In this document: positions 19,595 to 25,862 of the stretch, piece after piece | Position numbering within the stretch: position 1 is the first letter of the stretch | Layout of the letters: each line of letters opens with the position of its first letter | Assembly (NCBI GenBank): GCA_015062085.1 | Contig: SUVI01000035.1 | Location: 1 to 26,314 of the forward strand | Direction of reading: 5' to 3' | DNA from: Planctomycetaceae bacterium | Lineage (GTDB): Bacteria > Planctomycetota > Planctomycetia > Pirellulales > Thermoguttaceae | DNA: 26,314 nt | The notes under the pieces: generated by a model | The model's input: the letters and a program-made list of their open reading frames with translations, nothing else | What the model was told of the DNA's origin: nothing | Database searches by the model: none | Program-made: the position numbers and the translations under genes

Positions 19595-20011
19595 AAAATT
19601 TTCTCTTGATCTTCTGGTCGGTCCACTATCCGGATCCCGCTCCGGAGCTTCGGGCAAAAGGCGGCCGAGGACGGAGGATGGAAAGCTTTATTTTTAGGCA
19701 AAAGGGGAAAATCAAAATGATCTCAAGAAATCACACATTTCCCCTTTCTTCTATTTTACTCGGCTTTTTCGCCGTGTAAAGGGGGATTGACAGATTTCAC
19801 AAAAAAAATCCATAAACTTTTCAGGATTTTATGCAAAATACTGCATTTTCCTCAAATTTTAACCATTCTATCGAATTTATCTTCATGCAAAACCAAATAT
19901 TTTCATGAACTACCAAATTTGTGAAATTTTTTGTTCTTGCCGCGGGGGTTCGGTGTATAATGAAAGAAAATGGTCGTTTTTCCTTTACTGTTTTTATGAA
20001 AGAGTTTGCCA
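19595..20011. other. AT-rich intergenic region with two hairpins
   Basis: 417 bp between divergent genes. A perfect 10-bp inverted repeat AAAGGGGAAA / TTTCCCCTTT (19701-19710 with 19738-19747) and a second hairpin TTTAC-t-CGGC / GCCG-t-GTAAA (19755-19780) sit upstream of the J-like gene. The 19800-19930 part is a plain AT-rich stretch. No ORF in it looks real. Confidence 0.6.
19956..19961 (+). promoter_or_regulatory. -10 element for the two-helix membrane protein gene
   Basis: A perfect TATAAT about 50 bp before the gene start. The best -35 candidate is TTGTTC at 19931-19936 with a long 19-bp spacer, so the promoter is only moderately supported. Confidence 0.5.
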
Positions 20012-20776
20012 ATGCCCACATTCGCCCCACTCTTTTTTTCCAGAAATCATCCCCTCGTGACTCAATTTGTCCGCATCTCGGAAACGGGTCCCGATCACGT
20101 ACTGATCCGCGGCAGAAAAGCCGGGCTCCTCGCTTGGCTGTTTACGCACTTAGGCCTGGATCTCACCATATCCCTAGAGCTCTCCGGATCACGCGCGGAA
20201 CTGATCACGTCCTCTCTAAGCGGACGGAGCCATGAGATCATCCCCTTGACGAAGATCTCCGCGATCGGTGTCGGATACACGAAACCCGTCCTCGTGCTTC
20301 TTCTGGCGTTCGCACTCCTTCCGGCCGGCTGCGCGATGCTCTTTTATTCGCTCTTTGCTGCATTTTTCTTCCTAGCCTTGGCTTTCGCGCTGTTTTTTCT
20401 GTTTCAGGCACGAAAAACGCTCACTCTTTACATTACTTCCGAAAGCGGGAGCACTGCAGTACTCTCGTTTCAGCGCAGTTTTATCGAGTCGGTCTGCATT
20501 TCTGAAGCAGACGCTTACCGTATCGTCAACATTTTGACCCATCTGTTAGAAAATGCCTCCGCTTCGCCCATCAAAATGCGTCCCGTCCGCCCTGCCCTCC
20601 AGACTGCGGTCCAGGATCCTTTTGCTGGAATGAACGCGTATTCCGGAAACGAAACCGCTGCAGGGATCAAGGTCGGTCCCCATCCGCTAGCTCCGCCTGC
20701 TGGACGGCCCATGCCGCCGGACCTGCCGAAATTCCCGACTCACTCCCAAACTCATTCTCAAAAGCAGAGTCGTTAA
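20012..20776 (+). CDS. Hypothetical membrane protein with two transmembrane helices
   Basis: A 254-residue protein I cannot assign to a named family. The ATG at 20012 is preferred over a TTG two codons upstream; a weak AAAGAG precedes it. The N-terminal ~88 residues look like a small beta domain (VLIRGRKAGLLAWLFTHLGLD, then IIPLTKISAIGVGYTKP), reminiscent of bacterial PH-like segments that precede a membrane hairpin. Two hydrophobic helices follow at about 92-134, then a short second soluble part (LTLYITSESGSTAVLSFQ) and a Pro-rich, Ser/Gln-rich disordered tail from about 190. The gene sits alone, convergent with the ankyrin gene across an inverted-repeat element. Confidence 0.72.
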   Translation: MPTFAPLFFSRNHPLVTQFVRISETGPDHVLIRGRKAGLLAWLFTHLGLDLTISLELSGSRAELITSSLSGRSHEIIPLTKISAIGVGYTKPVLVLLLAFALLPAGCAMLFYSLFAAFFFLALAFALFFLFQARKTLTLYITSESGSTAVLSFQRSFIESVCISEADAYRIVNILTHLLENASASPIKMRPVRPALQTAVQDPFAGMNAYSGNETAAGIKVGPHPLAPPAGRPMPPDLPKFPTHSQTHSQKQSR

Positions 20777-20811
20777 AAAAGGCGTTTCCGGAAAATGTGC
20801 ACCGTCTCAGC

Positions 20812-21082
20812 ATGCGGTTTTTACCACTGAGAGCGCAGAAGAAACGCAAAAACAGACTGAAAAGAAAAAGAAGAAAAAAGGCAGTGAACGTGCCCTGACA
20901 CGTATTTCACGGAAAATACGAAAAGACGCAAAAGAAAATTTTAAAAATTAAAAAATGTTCGCGAGATCCGTGTTTTTTCGTGCTTTTCATGTTCCCTTTT
21001 CTGTGCAGCTCTGTGCGGCTCTGTGCGGCTCTGTGCGGCTCTGTGCGTTTTCAGTGTATTCAGCGGTAAAACTGGTACGCAG
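20812..21082. repeat. Interspersed inverted-repeat element, copy 1
   Basis: Between convergent genes. The right end (21048-21082) matches, in inverted orientation, the left end of copy 2 at 23237-23271 in about 31 of 35 positions. A shorter left arm (GTTTTTACCACTGA, 20817-20830) shares the same TTTTACCACTGA core. The interior has an A-rich centre and the GTGT-TTTTTCGTGCTTTT / CTGTGCAG words also seen in copy 2, plus an internal 10-bp expansion. Confidence 0.7.
21001..21047. repeat. 10-bp tandem repeat (CTGTGCGGCT) inside element copy 1
   Basis: Four full units and one partial unit of CTGTGCRGCT. The corresponding place in copy 2 (around 23402-23415) has only about one and a half units, so this looks like an expansion within the element. 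Confidence 0.85.
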
Positions 21083-21098
21083 TTCCCGGATGGACCTT

Positions 21099-21132
21099 AA
21101 AAAAAGGGAGGCAGAGTCCATCTCCGCCTCCC
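21099..21132 (-). terminator. Rho-independent terminator of the ankyrin gene
   Basis: GGGAGGC (21106-21112) pairs with GCCTCCC (21126-21132), with GAG/CTC pairing inside. On the minus strand the stem is followed by seven T. It lies about 35 bp after the ankyrin stop. Confidence 0.88.
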
Positions 21133-21166
21133 GATCCACTTACTCTGACCGAGTGCAGCCTGCCGA

Positions 21167-21706
21167 TCACTTCTGAACGCCGTCGAGCCAATCCGCAACG
21201 TCACGCCGACCTTCTTCGCGAGCTTTTTCTGCCGGAGTCTCATTTTCGTCATCCTGCGCATTTACGTCCGCTCCCTTTTCGACCAGGTACTGCACGACTT
21301 CCAGCGTCGAATCTTCTGCTGCGATGTGGAGCGGAGTCTCACCGTCCTCGTTCACCGCATTCACGTCCGCGCCTTTTTCGACCAGCAGCTTCACCAGCTC
21401 CAAATTTCGGCCGTCCGCGGCTTCATGGAGAGCCGTCGCCTGATCTTCATCGACAGCATTCACATTTGCGCCTTTTTCGAGGAGGATCCGGACCGTCTCA
21501 ACCCGTCCGTGTTCCGCAGCCTCATGGAGCGGCGTCTCGCCATCTTCGTTCACGGCATTCACGTTCGCGCCCTGTGCGATCAGCTCCTGAACTCTGGCAG
21601 CCTCTCCTCTTTTGGCCGCTCTGAAGATCTCCGCCTGCGCGAGAACTCCAACTCCCAAAACTCCAGCCGAAACTGCCGCCGCCAAAACAACACGATTCTT
21701 CAACAT
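21167..21706 (-). CDS. Exported ankyrin-repeat protein
   Basis: A 179-residue protein with an N-terminal signal peptide (MLKNR, then a Val/Ala/Leu core, cleavage near AQA|EIF at about residue 25). The rest is a compact solenoid of about five ankyrin repeats with repeated GANVNAVNEDGETPLHEAA and GADVNA motifs, the last ending DVADWLDGVQK. Ankyrin repeats bind proteins, so a periplasmic interaction role is inferred without a known partner. The ATG at 21706 has a perfect AAGGAG 8 nt upstream. The repeats are near-identical at the protein level (two carry NAVNEDGETPLH), indicating recent internal duplication. A TATACT at 21784-21789 (minus) may be its -10. A strong terminator follows. Confidence 0.9.
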   Translation of the reverse strand: MLKNRVVLAAAVSAGVLGVGVLAQAEIFRAAKRGEAARVQELIAQGANVNAVNEDGETPLHEAAEHGRVETVRILLEKGANVNAVDEDQATALHEAADGRNLELVKLLVEKGADVNAVNEDGETPLHIAAEDSTLEVVQYLVEKGADVNAQDDENETPAEKAREEGRRDVADWLDGVQK

Positions 21707-21907
21707 GATCTAGTCTCCTTATTCGGAAAAAAGTTTTTTTTGTTTTTCATTGAGTGAGCGCCTTTCCCTCACCCGACACACATAGTATACGGCATCTATA
21801 TTTAGCCATTTTTCACGTTCTGTAAATTTTCTGTAAATCCAGATATTTTCTGTGAAAAAAATGGGATCGGCGCACCTCCCCCTTCTTTTGCCCTTCAGAA
21901 ATCCCTC

Positions 21908-21935
21908 TTGACTTTCCTTCTATTCGCGATATAAT
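21908..21935 (+). promoter_or_regulatory. Sigma-70-type promoter upstream of the FemAB-like gene
   Basis: TTGACT (21908-21913), a 16-bp spacer, then a perfect TATAAT (21930-21935). The predicted start is near 21942, giving a leader of about 170 nt that holds a terminator-like hairpin and a 13-bp array. Confidence 0.8.
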
Positions 21936-21973
21936 AGAAAACTGGAACGCACCAGCCCGCAAGGCCTCAAAAC

Positions 21974-22002
21974 CGCGTATTCCGGAAGCGTACGCGTTTT
22001 TT
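21974..22002 (+). terminator. Terminator-like hairpin in the FemAB leader
   Basis: CGCGTA (21974-21979) pairs with TACGCG (21991-21996) across an 11-nt loop and is followed directly by six T. Only about 35 nt lie between the predicted transcription start and the stem. It could attenuate the downstream gene or end a ~60-nt transcript. The stem is short (6 bp), so strength is uncertain. Confidence 0.5.
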
Positions 22003-22088
22003 CGTTCCCGTTTTTCGTTCCCGTTTTTCGTTCCCGTTTTTCGTTCCCGTTTTTCGTTCCCGTTTTTCGTTCCCGTTTTTCGTTCCCG
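21998..22088. repeat. 13-bp tandem array (7 units) in the FemAB leader
   Basis: Seven exact units of TTTTTCGTTCCCG, followed by a shorter TTCCCATTCCCG run up to the gene start at 22115. The 13-bp period cycles through all three frames every 39 bp. No purine-rich ribosome site lies in the array or between it and the ATG. Confidence 0.93.
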
Positions 22089-22114
22089 TTCCCATTCCCG
22101 TTCCCATTCATTCC

Positions 22115-23191
22115 ATGAAATACACCGCCTCCATTTCCCGTTCCGCGCCAAACGAAAGCGATTTTGCATACCTGACGCAAAGCCTCTCCCGTCTGCATCC
22201 CGGCTGGTTTCCGCAGTGGGGAGAGATCGTTTCCCGCGGATTGCGGCAGGAGCTCTATTCGGTGGAAATTCGGGAAGAACAAAACGATCCGTCCCCTGCA
22301 AAAATCGCAGGGATCCTGCCTCTCATTGCAATGAAAAGTCCCCTTTTCGGACGCCACCTCATCGCGCTGCCTTACGTGAATGTCGGCGGCTGTCTGGTTC
22401 CGGAGGGAGAAGATCGCGAAAAGATAGAAACGCTCCTGATCGACGAAGCAGTCCGGCTTGCAGAAAATTTGGACGTGAAGTATCTGGAACTTCGGCACGT
22501 GCGTGAGATCAGGCACCCAAGTCTGAATTTCGAACGGCGCGGCAAAGTGCTCATGGAACTGGAACTTCCGGAAACGTCCGAGGCCCTCTGGAAAGCCGTT
22601 GGTCCCAAAGTCAGAAATCAGATCCGGAAAGGCGAAAAAGCCGGCCTGCGCGCCGAGTGGGGCGGAAAGGAATTTCTTCCGGAATTCTATGCCGTGTTTG
22701 CCGAAACGATGCGGAATGTCGGCACGCCGGTCTACTCTAGAAAACTGTTTGAGGAGATCTTCCAAAAACTCGGCGAAAAAGCGGAGATCTGCATCGTGCG
22801 CACTGCCGAAAACCGCCTCGTTTCCGCCGCGCTGCTCGTTCATGGACGCGAAATTACCGAGGTTCCCAGTGCAGGCACTCTGCGGTGGGGAAACGCACTA
22901 TGCGCCAATATGTTTCTCTACTGGAATCTGCTGAAGCACACCATCGATGACCGTCACGCCAAAGTTTTCGATTTTGGACGCAGTTCCGTCGGCTGCGGGA
23001 CCTGGCACTTCAAAAAACAGTGGGGCGCACAGGAAGTCCCCGTCGTCTGGAAGTACTTCGTTCGCCGAGGCACGATGGACGATATGCGTCCGGACAATGC
23101 GTCGTACGGCCTGGCGATCCGCATCTGGAAACGCCTTCCCGTCTGGTTCACGAAACTCATTGGTCCCTGGATCGTCCGCGGCATTCCGTGA
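22115..23191 (+). CDS. FemAB-like GNAT-fold acyltransferase (XrtA/PEP-CTERM-associated type)
   Basis: A 358-residue protein resembling the FemAB family, whose members transfer aminoacyl or related groups in cell-envelope synthesis. Typical features: HPGWFPQWGEIV near the N-terminus, IAGILPLIAMKSPLFGRHLIALPY, KVRNQIRKGEKAGL in the middle, NVGTPVYSRKLFEEI, and the C-terminal VFDFGRSSVGCGTWHFKKQWG (about 286-305). This pattern matches TIGR03019-type proteins found with exosortase/PEP-CTERM exopolysaccharide loci, but no exosortase lies in this window. The ATG at 22115 is the first usable start in its frame, yet no Shine-Dalgarno sequence precedes it: the leader is a C/T-rich 13-bp array. The gene ends convergent with coaX across an inverted-repeat element. 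The transferred group is unknown. Confidence 0.83.
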   Translation: MKYTASISRSAPNESDFAYLTQSLSRLHPGWFPQWGEIVSRGLRQELYSVEIREEQNDPSPAKIAGILPLIAMKSPLFGRHLIALPYVNVGGCLVPEGEDREKIETLLIDEAVRLAENLDVKYLELRHVREIRHPSLNFERRGKVLMELELPETSEALWKAVGPKVRNQIRKGEKAGLRAEWGGKEFLPEFYAVFAETMRNVGTPVYSRKLFEEIFQKLGEKAEICIVRTAENRLVSAALLVHGREITEVPSAGTLRWGNALCANMFLYWNLLKHTIDDRHAKVFDFGRSSVGCGTWHFKKQWGAQEVPVVWKYFVRRGTMDDMRPDNASYGLAIRIWKRLPVWFTKLIGPWIVRGIP

Positions 23192-23236
23192 AAAACATCA
23201 AAGCACGGTCAAAACATCAAAAAGTTCATCCGGGAA

Positions 23237-23450
23237 CTGCGCACCAGTTTTACCACTGAAGACACGGAAAAGTTTCCTGAAAGACACGGAAGAGTTTACT
23301 GAAAGACACTGAAAGGAAACACGAAAAACTCAAAAAATGCGAAATTCACCAAAAGACGATCAAAAATATTTTAAATCTTTCGTGTCTTTTCGGTTTTTCC
23401 GTGCAGTTCTGTGCGTTTTCTGTGTCTTCCGTAGTAAAACGGGTACGCAG
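23237..23450. repeat. Interspersed inverted-repeat element, copy 2
   Basis: Terminal inverted repeats of 35 bp (23237-23271 and 23416-23450) match in about 30 of 35 positions, core GTTTTAC-AC-GAAGACAC. The interior carries related words (GAAAGACACGGAAGAG, GAAAGACACTGAAAG) and an AT-rich centre. It fills the 283-bp gap between the stop of the FemAB-like gene and the stop of coaX. No ORF or transposase is inside. Confidence 0.78.
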
Positions 23451-23474
23451 CAGAAGCCGGATAAACCAAACTTT

Positions 23475-24245
23475 TTATTTTTCCGAAAGCTGCTGAACTG
23501 CCGTCCAAAGGCCTTTCAGGACCATTTCTTCGACATAAAGAAAACCATCGCCTAAAGCGTCGCGGACGATCCCGGCTCCGCCTCCGGTAAGGAAGACCTG
23601 CGGTTTCGTGTCGAGCCGAGCAGAAGTCTGCGCCGTCAATTCCCGGATCGTGCCGACCGTCCCCCAAAAAAGTCCAGCCTGGATCGCATCCAGCGTATTT
23701 CGGCCAACAGACGAGATCTCGTGTGCCTTCATGGATCCCAGCATCGCATCGACGTCCGCACAGGGAAGCGCGTCCGTCTGTTCCTCCATGGCGACGGCGC
23801 TCATCCGCAGTCCCGGCGCGATCGCTCCGCCGCAAAACACGCCGTTTCGATCCACTAAATCGACTTTTAAAGCCGTCCCCAGATCCGCCACGATCGCCGG
23901 CCGGTCAGGATCCCGGATCTCATTTGCCGCGACCGCCGCCAAAAGCCGATCGACGCCGACACGTTCCGGAAAATCAACATTCATTCGGATCGGAATGTTT
24001 TGGTACGTCAAGACAGTCACGAGATCCTGCGGCCTTTCGTCCGCCAGCCATTTCCGGACCTGCGCCAAAACGGGACGATTCACGCTTGCGATCCACCACG
24101 CACAGGGAGCAGATCCCGCGAAATTTACCGTACATTCCGCCAATCGTTCCGGAAAATCTCCCAGACGGTGCGCGGCAGCCTCCCTCCGAATACCGTCACT
24201 GATCTTGCACCGAGTATTCCCAATGTCCAGCACGATCTGCTTCAT
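23475..24245 (-). CDS. coaX: Type III pantothenate kinase
   Basis: A 256-residue enzyme that phosphorylates pantothenate in the first step of coenzyme A synthesis. The start at 24245 (MKQIVLDIGNTRCK) is chosen because GGAG lies 9 nt upstream; another ATG two codons earlier would leave only 3 nt. Family motifs: the N-terminal phosphate loop DIGNT (7-11), GVDRLLAA, DLGTALKVD (121-129), GGAIAPGLRMSAVAM, and LTGGGAGIV. Position 127 is Lys where the usual motif DxGTAxT has Thr, an unusual substitution in the nucleotide/substrate site. It lies 19 nt after the obg stop, so the two are almost certainly one operon. An inverted-repeat element follows the stop. Confidence 0.9.
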   Translation of the reverse strand: MKQIVLDIGNTRCKISDGIRREAAAHRLGDFPERLAECTVNFAGSAPCAWWIASVNRPVLAQVRKWLADERPQDLVTVLTYQNIPIRMNVDFPERVGVDRLLAAVAANEIRDPDRPAIVADLGTALKVDLVDRNGVFCGGAIAPGLRMSAVAMEEQTDALPCADVDAMLGSMKAHEISSVGRNTLDAIQAGLFWGTVGTIRELTAQTSARLDTKPQVFLTGGGAGIVRDALGDGFLYVEEMVLKGLWTAVQQLSEK

Positions 24246-24264
24246 GACCATCCGCTCCGCCAGA

Positions 24265-25263
24265 CTAATCTTCCTCTTCCTGCTGGAGCGTTTCAGCAAT
24301 GCGCTTGACCAAGACATTAAGATTCTGCCCCGTGACCGCCGAGATCGTCATGACCGGCTTTCCCGTGAGCTCCTCAAGCTGCGCTTTGACGGTCTCCGCT
24401 TCCGGGATCTCCGCCTTGGAAACGACGAGGATTTCCGGACGTTTCGTCAGAAGTTCATCATACTGCGCCAGTTCACTGCGGATCGCACGGTAATTTTCGA
24501 TCGGATCGGTACCGTCCATCGGAAGCGGCTCGACCAAATGCACGAGGATCCCCGCACGTTCGATGTGACGCAGAAATTCATGTCCCAGCCCGATCCCCTG
24601 CGCCGCACCTTCGATCAGCCCCGGAATGTCCGCGATGACGAACGAATAGTCCAACCCGATCTGCACACGGCCAAGATTCGGATACTTCGTGGTGAACGGA
24701 TAGTTCGCGATCTCCGGACGCGCTTTCGTCAGACGGGACAGAAGCGTGCTTTTCCCCGCATTCGGTTTCCCAAGAAGCCCAACGTCCGCGATGACTTTCA
24801 GTTCCAGCTTCAGCGTGCGGACCTCGCCTTCCTCACCCGGCGTGCACTGCCGCGGCGCACGGTTCTGCGACGTGCGGAACCGCATGTTTCCTTTTCCTCC
24901 AGCACCCCCGCGCGCCACGTTCACCTGATCGCCCGCATGCGCAAGATCTTTCATCAGAAAACCAGCGTCTGCATCGTAAACGAGCGTTCCCGGCGGGACG
25001 AACAGGATCGTGTCCTCCGCCTTCGCCCCGTGCCGCTGACACCCCTGCCCCGAGACGCCGCGCTTACCGTTCCACGTACGTTTCATCGTGTACGGCATCA
25101 GACTGTCGACGCCTTCCTTCGCCTCCAGAATAACGCTCCCGCCGCGCCCGCCGTCTCCGCCGTCCGGACCGCCTTTCGGAATGTACTTTTCACGAAGAAA
25201 ACTGACGCACCCATCTCCGCCGCGTCCGCCGCGCACTACGATTTCTACCTGATCGACAAACAT
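24265..25263 (-). CDS. obg: Obg/CgtA GTPase, ribosome assembly
   Basis: A 332-residue GTPase that binds the 50S precursor. The start at 25263 (MFVDQVEIVVRGGRGGDGC) has GGAGGG 5-6 nt upstream; longer upstream readings run into the tRNA terminator and are spurious. The glycine-rich Obg fold spans about 1-157 (GGDGGRGGSV, ARGGAGGKGN), followed by the G domain: G1 GKPNAGKST (165-173), a G2 region with YPFTTKYPN, G3 DIPGLIEGA, G4 SKAE (282-285), and G5 SAVTG. The G4 motif departs from the canonical NKxD. There is no C-terminal OCT domain. It is the first gene of an operon with coaX. The usual rplU-rpmA neighbours are absent here. Confidence 0.94.
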   Translation of the reverse strand: MFVDQVEIVVRGGRGGDGCVSFLREKYIPKGGPDGGDGGRGGSVILEAKEGVDSLMPYTMKRTWNGKRGVSGQGCQRHGAKAEDTILFVPPGTLVYDADAGFLMKDLAHAGDQVNVARGGAGGKGNMRFRTSQNRAPRQCTPGEEGEVRTLKLELKVIADVGLLGKPNAGKSTLLSRLTKARPEIANYPFTTKYPNLGRVQIGLDYSFVIADIPGLIEGAAQGIGLGHEFLRHIERAGILVHLVEPLPMDGTDPIENYRAIRSELAQYDELLTKRPEILVVSKAEIPEAETVKAQLEELTGKPVMTISAVTGQNLNVLVKRIAETLQQEEED

Positions 25264-25338
25264 GAATCCCTCCGCGAAATGAAATGCACCGTATCCCGGA
25301 AGCTGAGCCGGCCGCCGCGCTTCTCTAATTTCTCCAAT

Positions 25339-25372
25339 AAAAAAAGCCACCGGAAGATTCCCGATGGCTTTT
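25339..25372 (-). terminator. Rho-independent terminator of tRNA-Leu
   Basis: AAAGCCA-t-CGG pairs with CCG-g-TGGCTTT (25346-25372) and is followed on the minus strand by seven T. It begins 6 bp after the tRNA 3' end and lies about 75 bp upstream of obg. Confidence 0.9.
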
Positions 25373-25377
25373 ACCAA

Positions 25378-25462
25378 TGCTGAAGAGAGAACTCGAATCT
25401 CCACCCTATTAGCTAGGACTAGGACCTGAACCTAGCGCGTCTACCAATTCCGCCACTTCAGC
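25378..25462 (-). tRNA. tRNA-Leu(CAG)
   Basis: On the minus strand an 85-nt cloverleaf: acceptor stem GCTGAAG / CTTCAGC, D-arm with AATTGGTAGACGC, anticodon stem CTAGG / CCTAG around TTCAGGT (anticodon CAG, at 25426-25428), a long class-II variable arm, and T-arm GGAGA-TTCGAGT-TCTCT (one G-T pair). CCA is not encoded. It has its own promoter and terminator, so it is a single-gene unit. Confidence 0.95.
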
Positions 25463-25475
25463 AGCAACGCGAGTA

Positions 25476-25503
25476 AATATAGCAGATTTCCACGATTCTA
25501 CAA
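25476..25503 (-). promoter_or_regulatory. Promoter of tRNA-Leu
   Basis: On the minus strand TTGTAG (25498-25503), a 16-bp spacer, then TATATT (25476-25481), ending 13 bp before the mature tRNA 5' end. An eight-G run on the plus strand (25504-25511) abuts the -35 box. Confidence 0.7.
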
Positions 25504-25789
25504 GGGGGGGGAGGCGTTTTTTTGCCAATTTTTTGCAAAATTTCCAAAATTCGCCATTTTTCTCACTCTTTCACTGCGTCCCACGCCTCCATTTAAACAA
25601 ACCAGGCAAGATGCGCAAAATTCAACAAACGACTCCTTTGCTTTTTACCGCCTCAGAAAATAAACAGATCCTGACTCTCGGAAACCATTTCGTTCAAAAC
25701 TTCTGCCGGTCTCAATCGTTCCAAACCGTTTTTTTAAAATAAAATCACCAAAAATTTCCAAAATTTCGCAAATTTCTTCCCCCTCCCCC
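25504..25789. other. Non-coding AT-rich spacer
   Basis: After the G8 run the sequence is AT-rich, with scattered AAATTTCCAAAA-like words around 25529-25550 and 25741-25775. I see no gene, hairpin terminator or ordered repeat array. A 69-codon reading frame here resembles nothing and lacks a ribosome site. Confidence 0.5.
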
Positions 25790-25817
25790 TTGAAAATAGG
25801 AAAAATACGTAGATAAT
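25790..25817 (+). promoter_or_regulatory. Promoter of the repeat-protein gene
   Basis: TTGAAA (25790-25795), a 16-bp spacer, then GATAAT (25812-25817). The predicted start would be about 40 nt before the ATG at 25863. Confidence 0.6.
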
Positions 25818-25862
25818 TACGGAAAATTGGTTTACGTGTATATTTAAAAACAGGAAGAAATT

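Noticed and set aside
20812..21082. Insertion sequence remnant
   Set aside because: No transposase fragment is visible in any frame; the element is short and non-coding, so it is reported only as an inverted-repeat element.
21813..22843. Minus-strand ORFs reading through the 13-bp array (NGNEKRERKTGTK repeats)
   Set aside because: The 13-bp period gives an open 39-bp cycle on that strand; these overlap the FemAB-like gene antisense and lack start signals.
23608..25383. 591-codon open frame on the plus strand opposite coaX and obg
   Set aside because: It runs antisense through two well-supported genes and the tRNA terminator region; it has a codon-shadow composition and no family resemblance.
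24265..25404. Longer Obg start at 25404
   Set aside because: That reading would pass through the tRNA 3' end and its terminator; MFVDQVEIVVRGG at 25263 with GGAGGG upstream is the family start.
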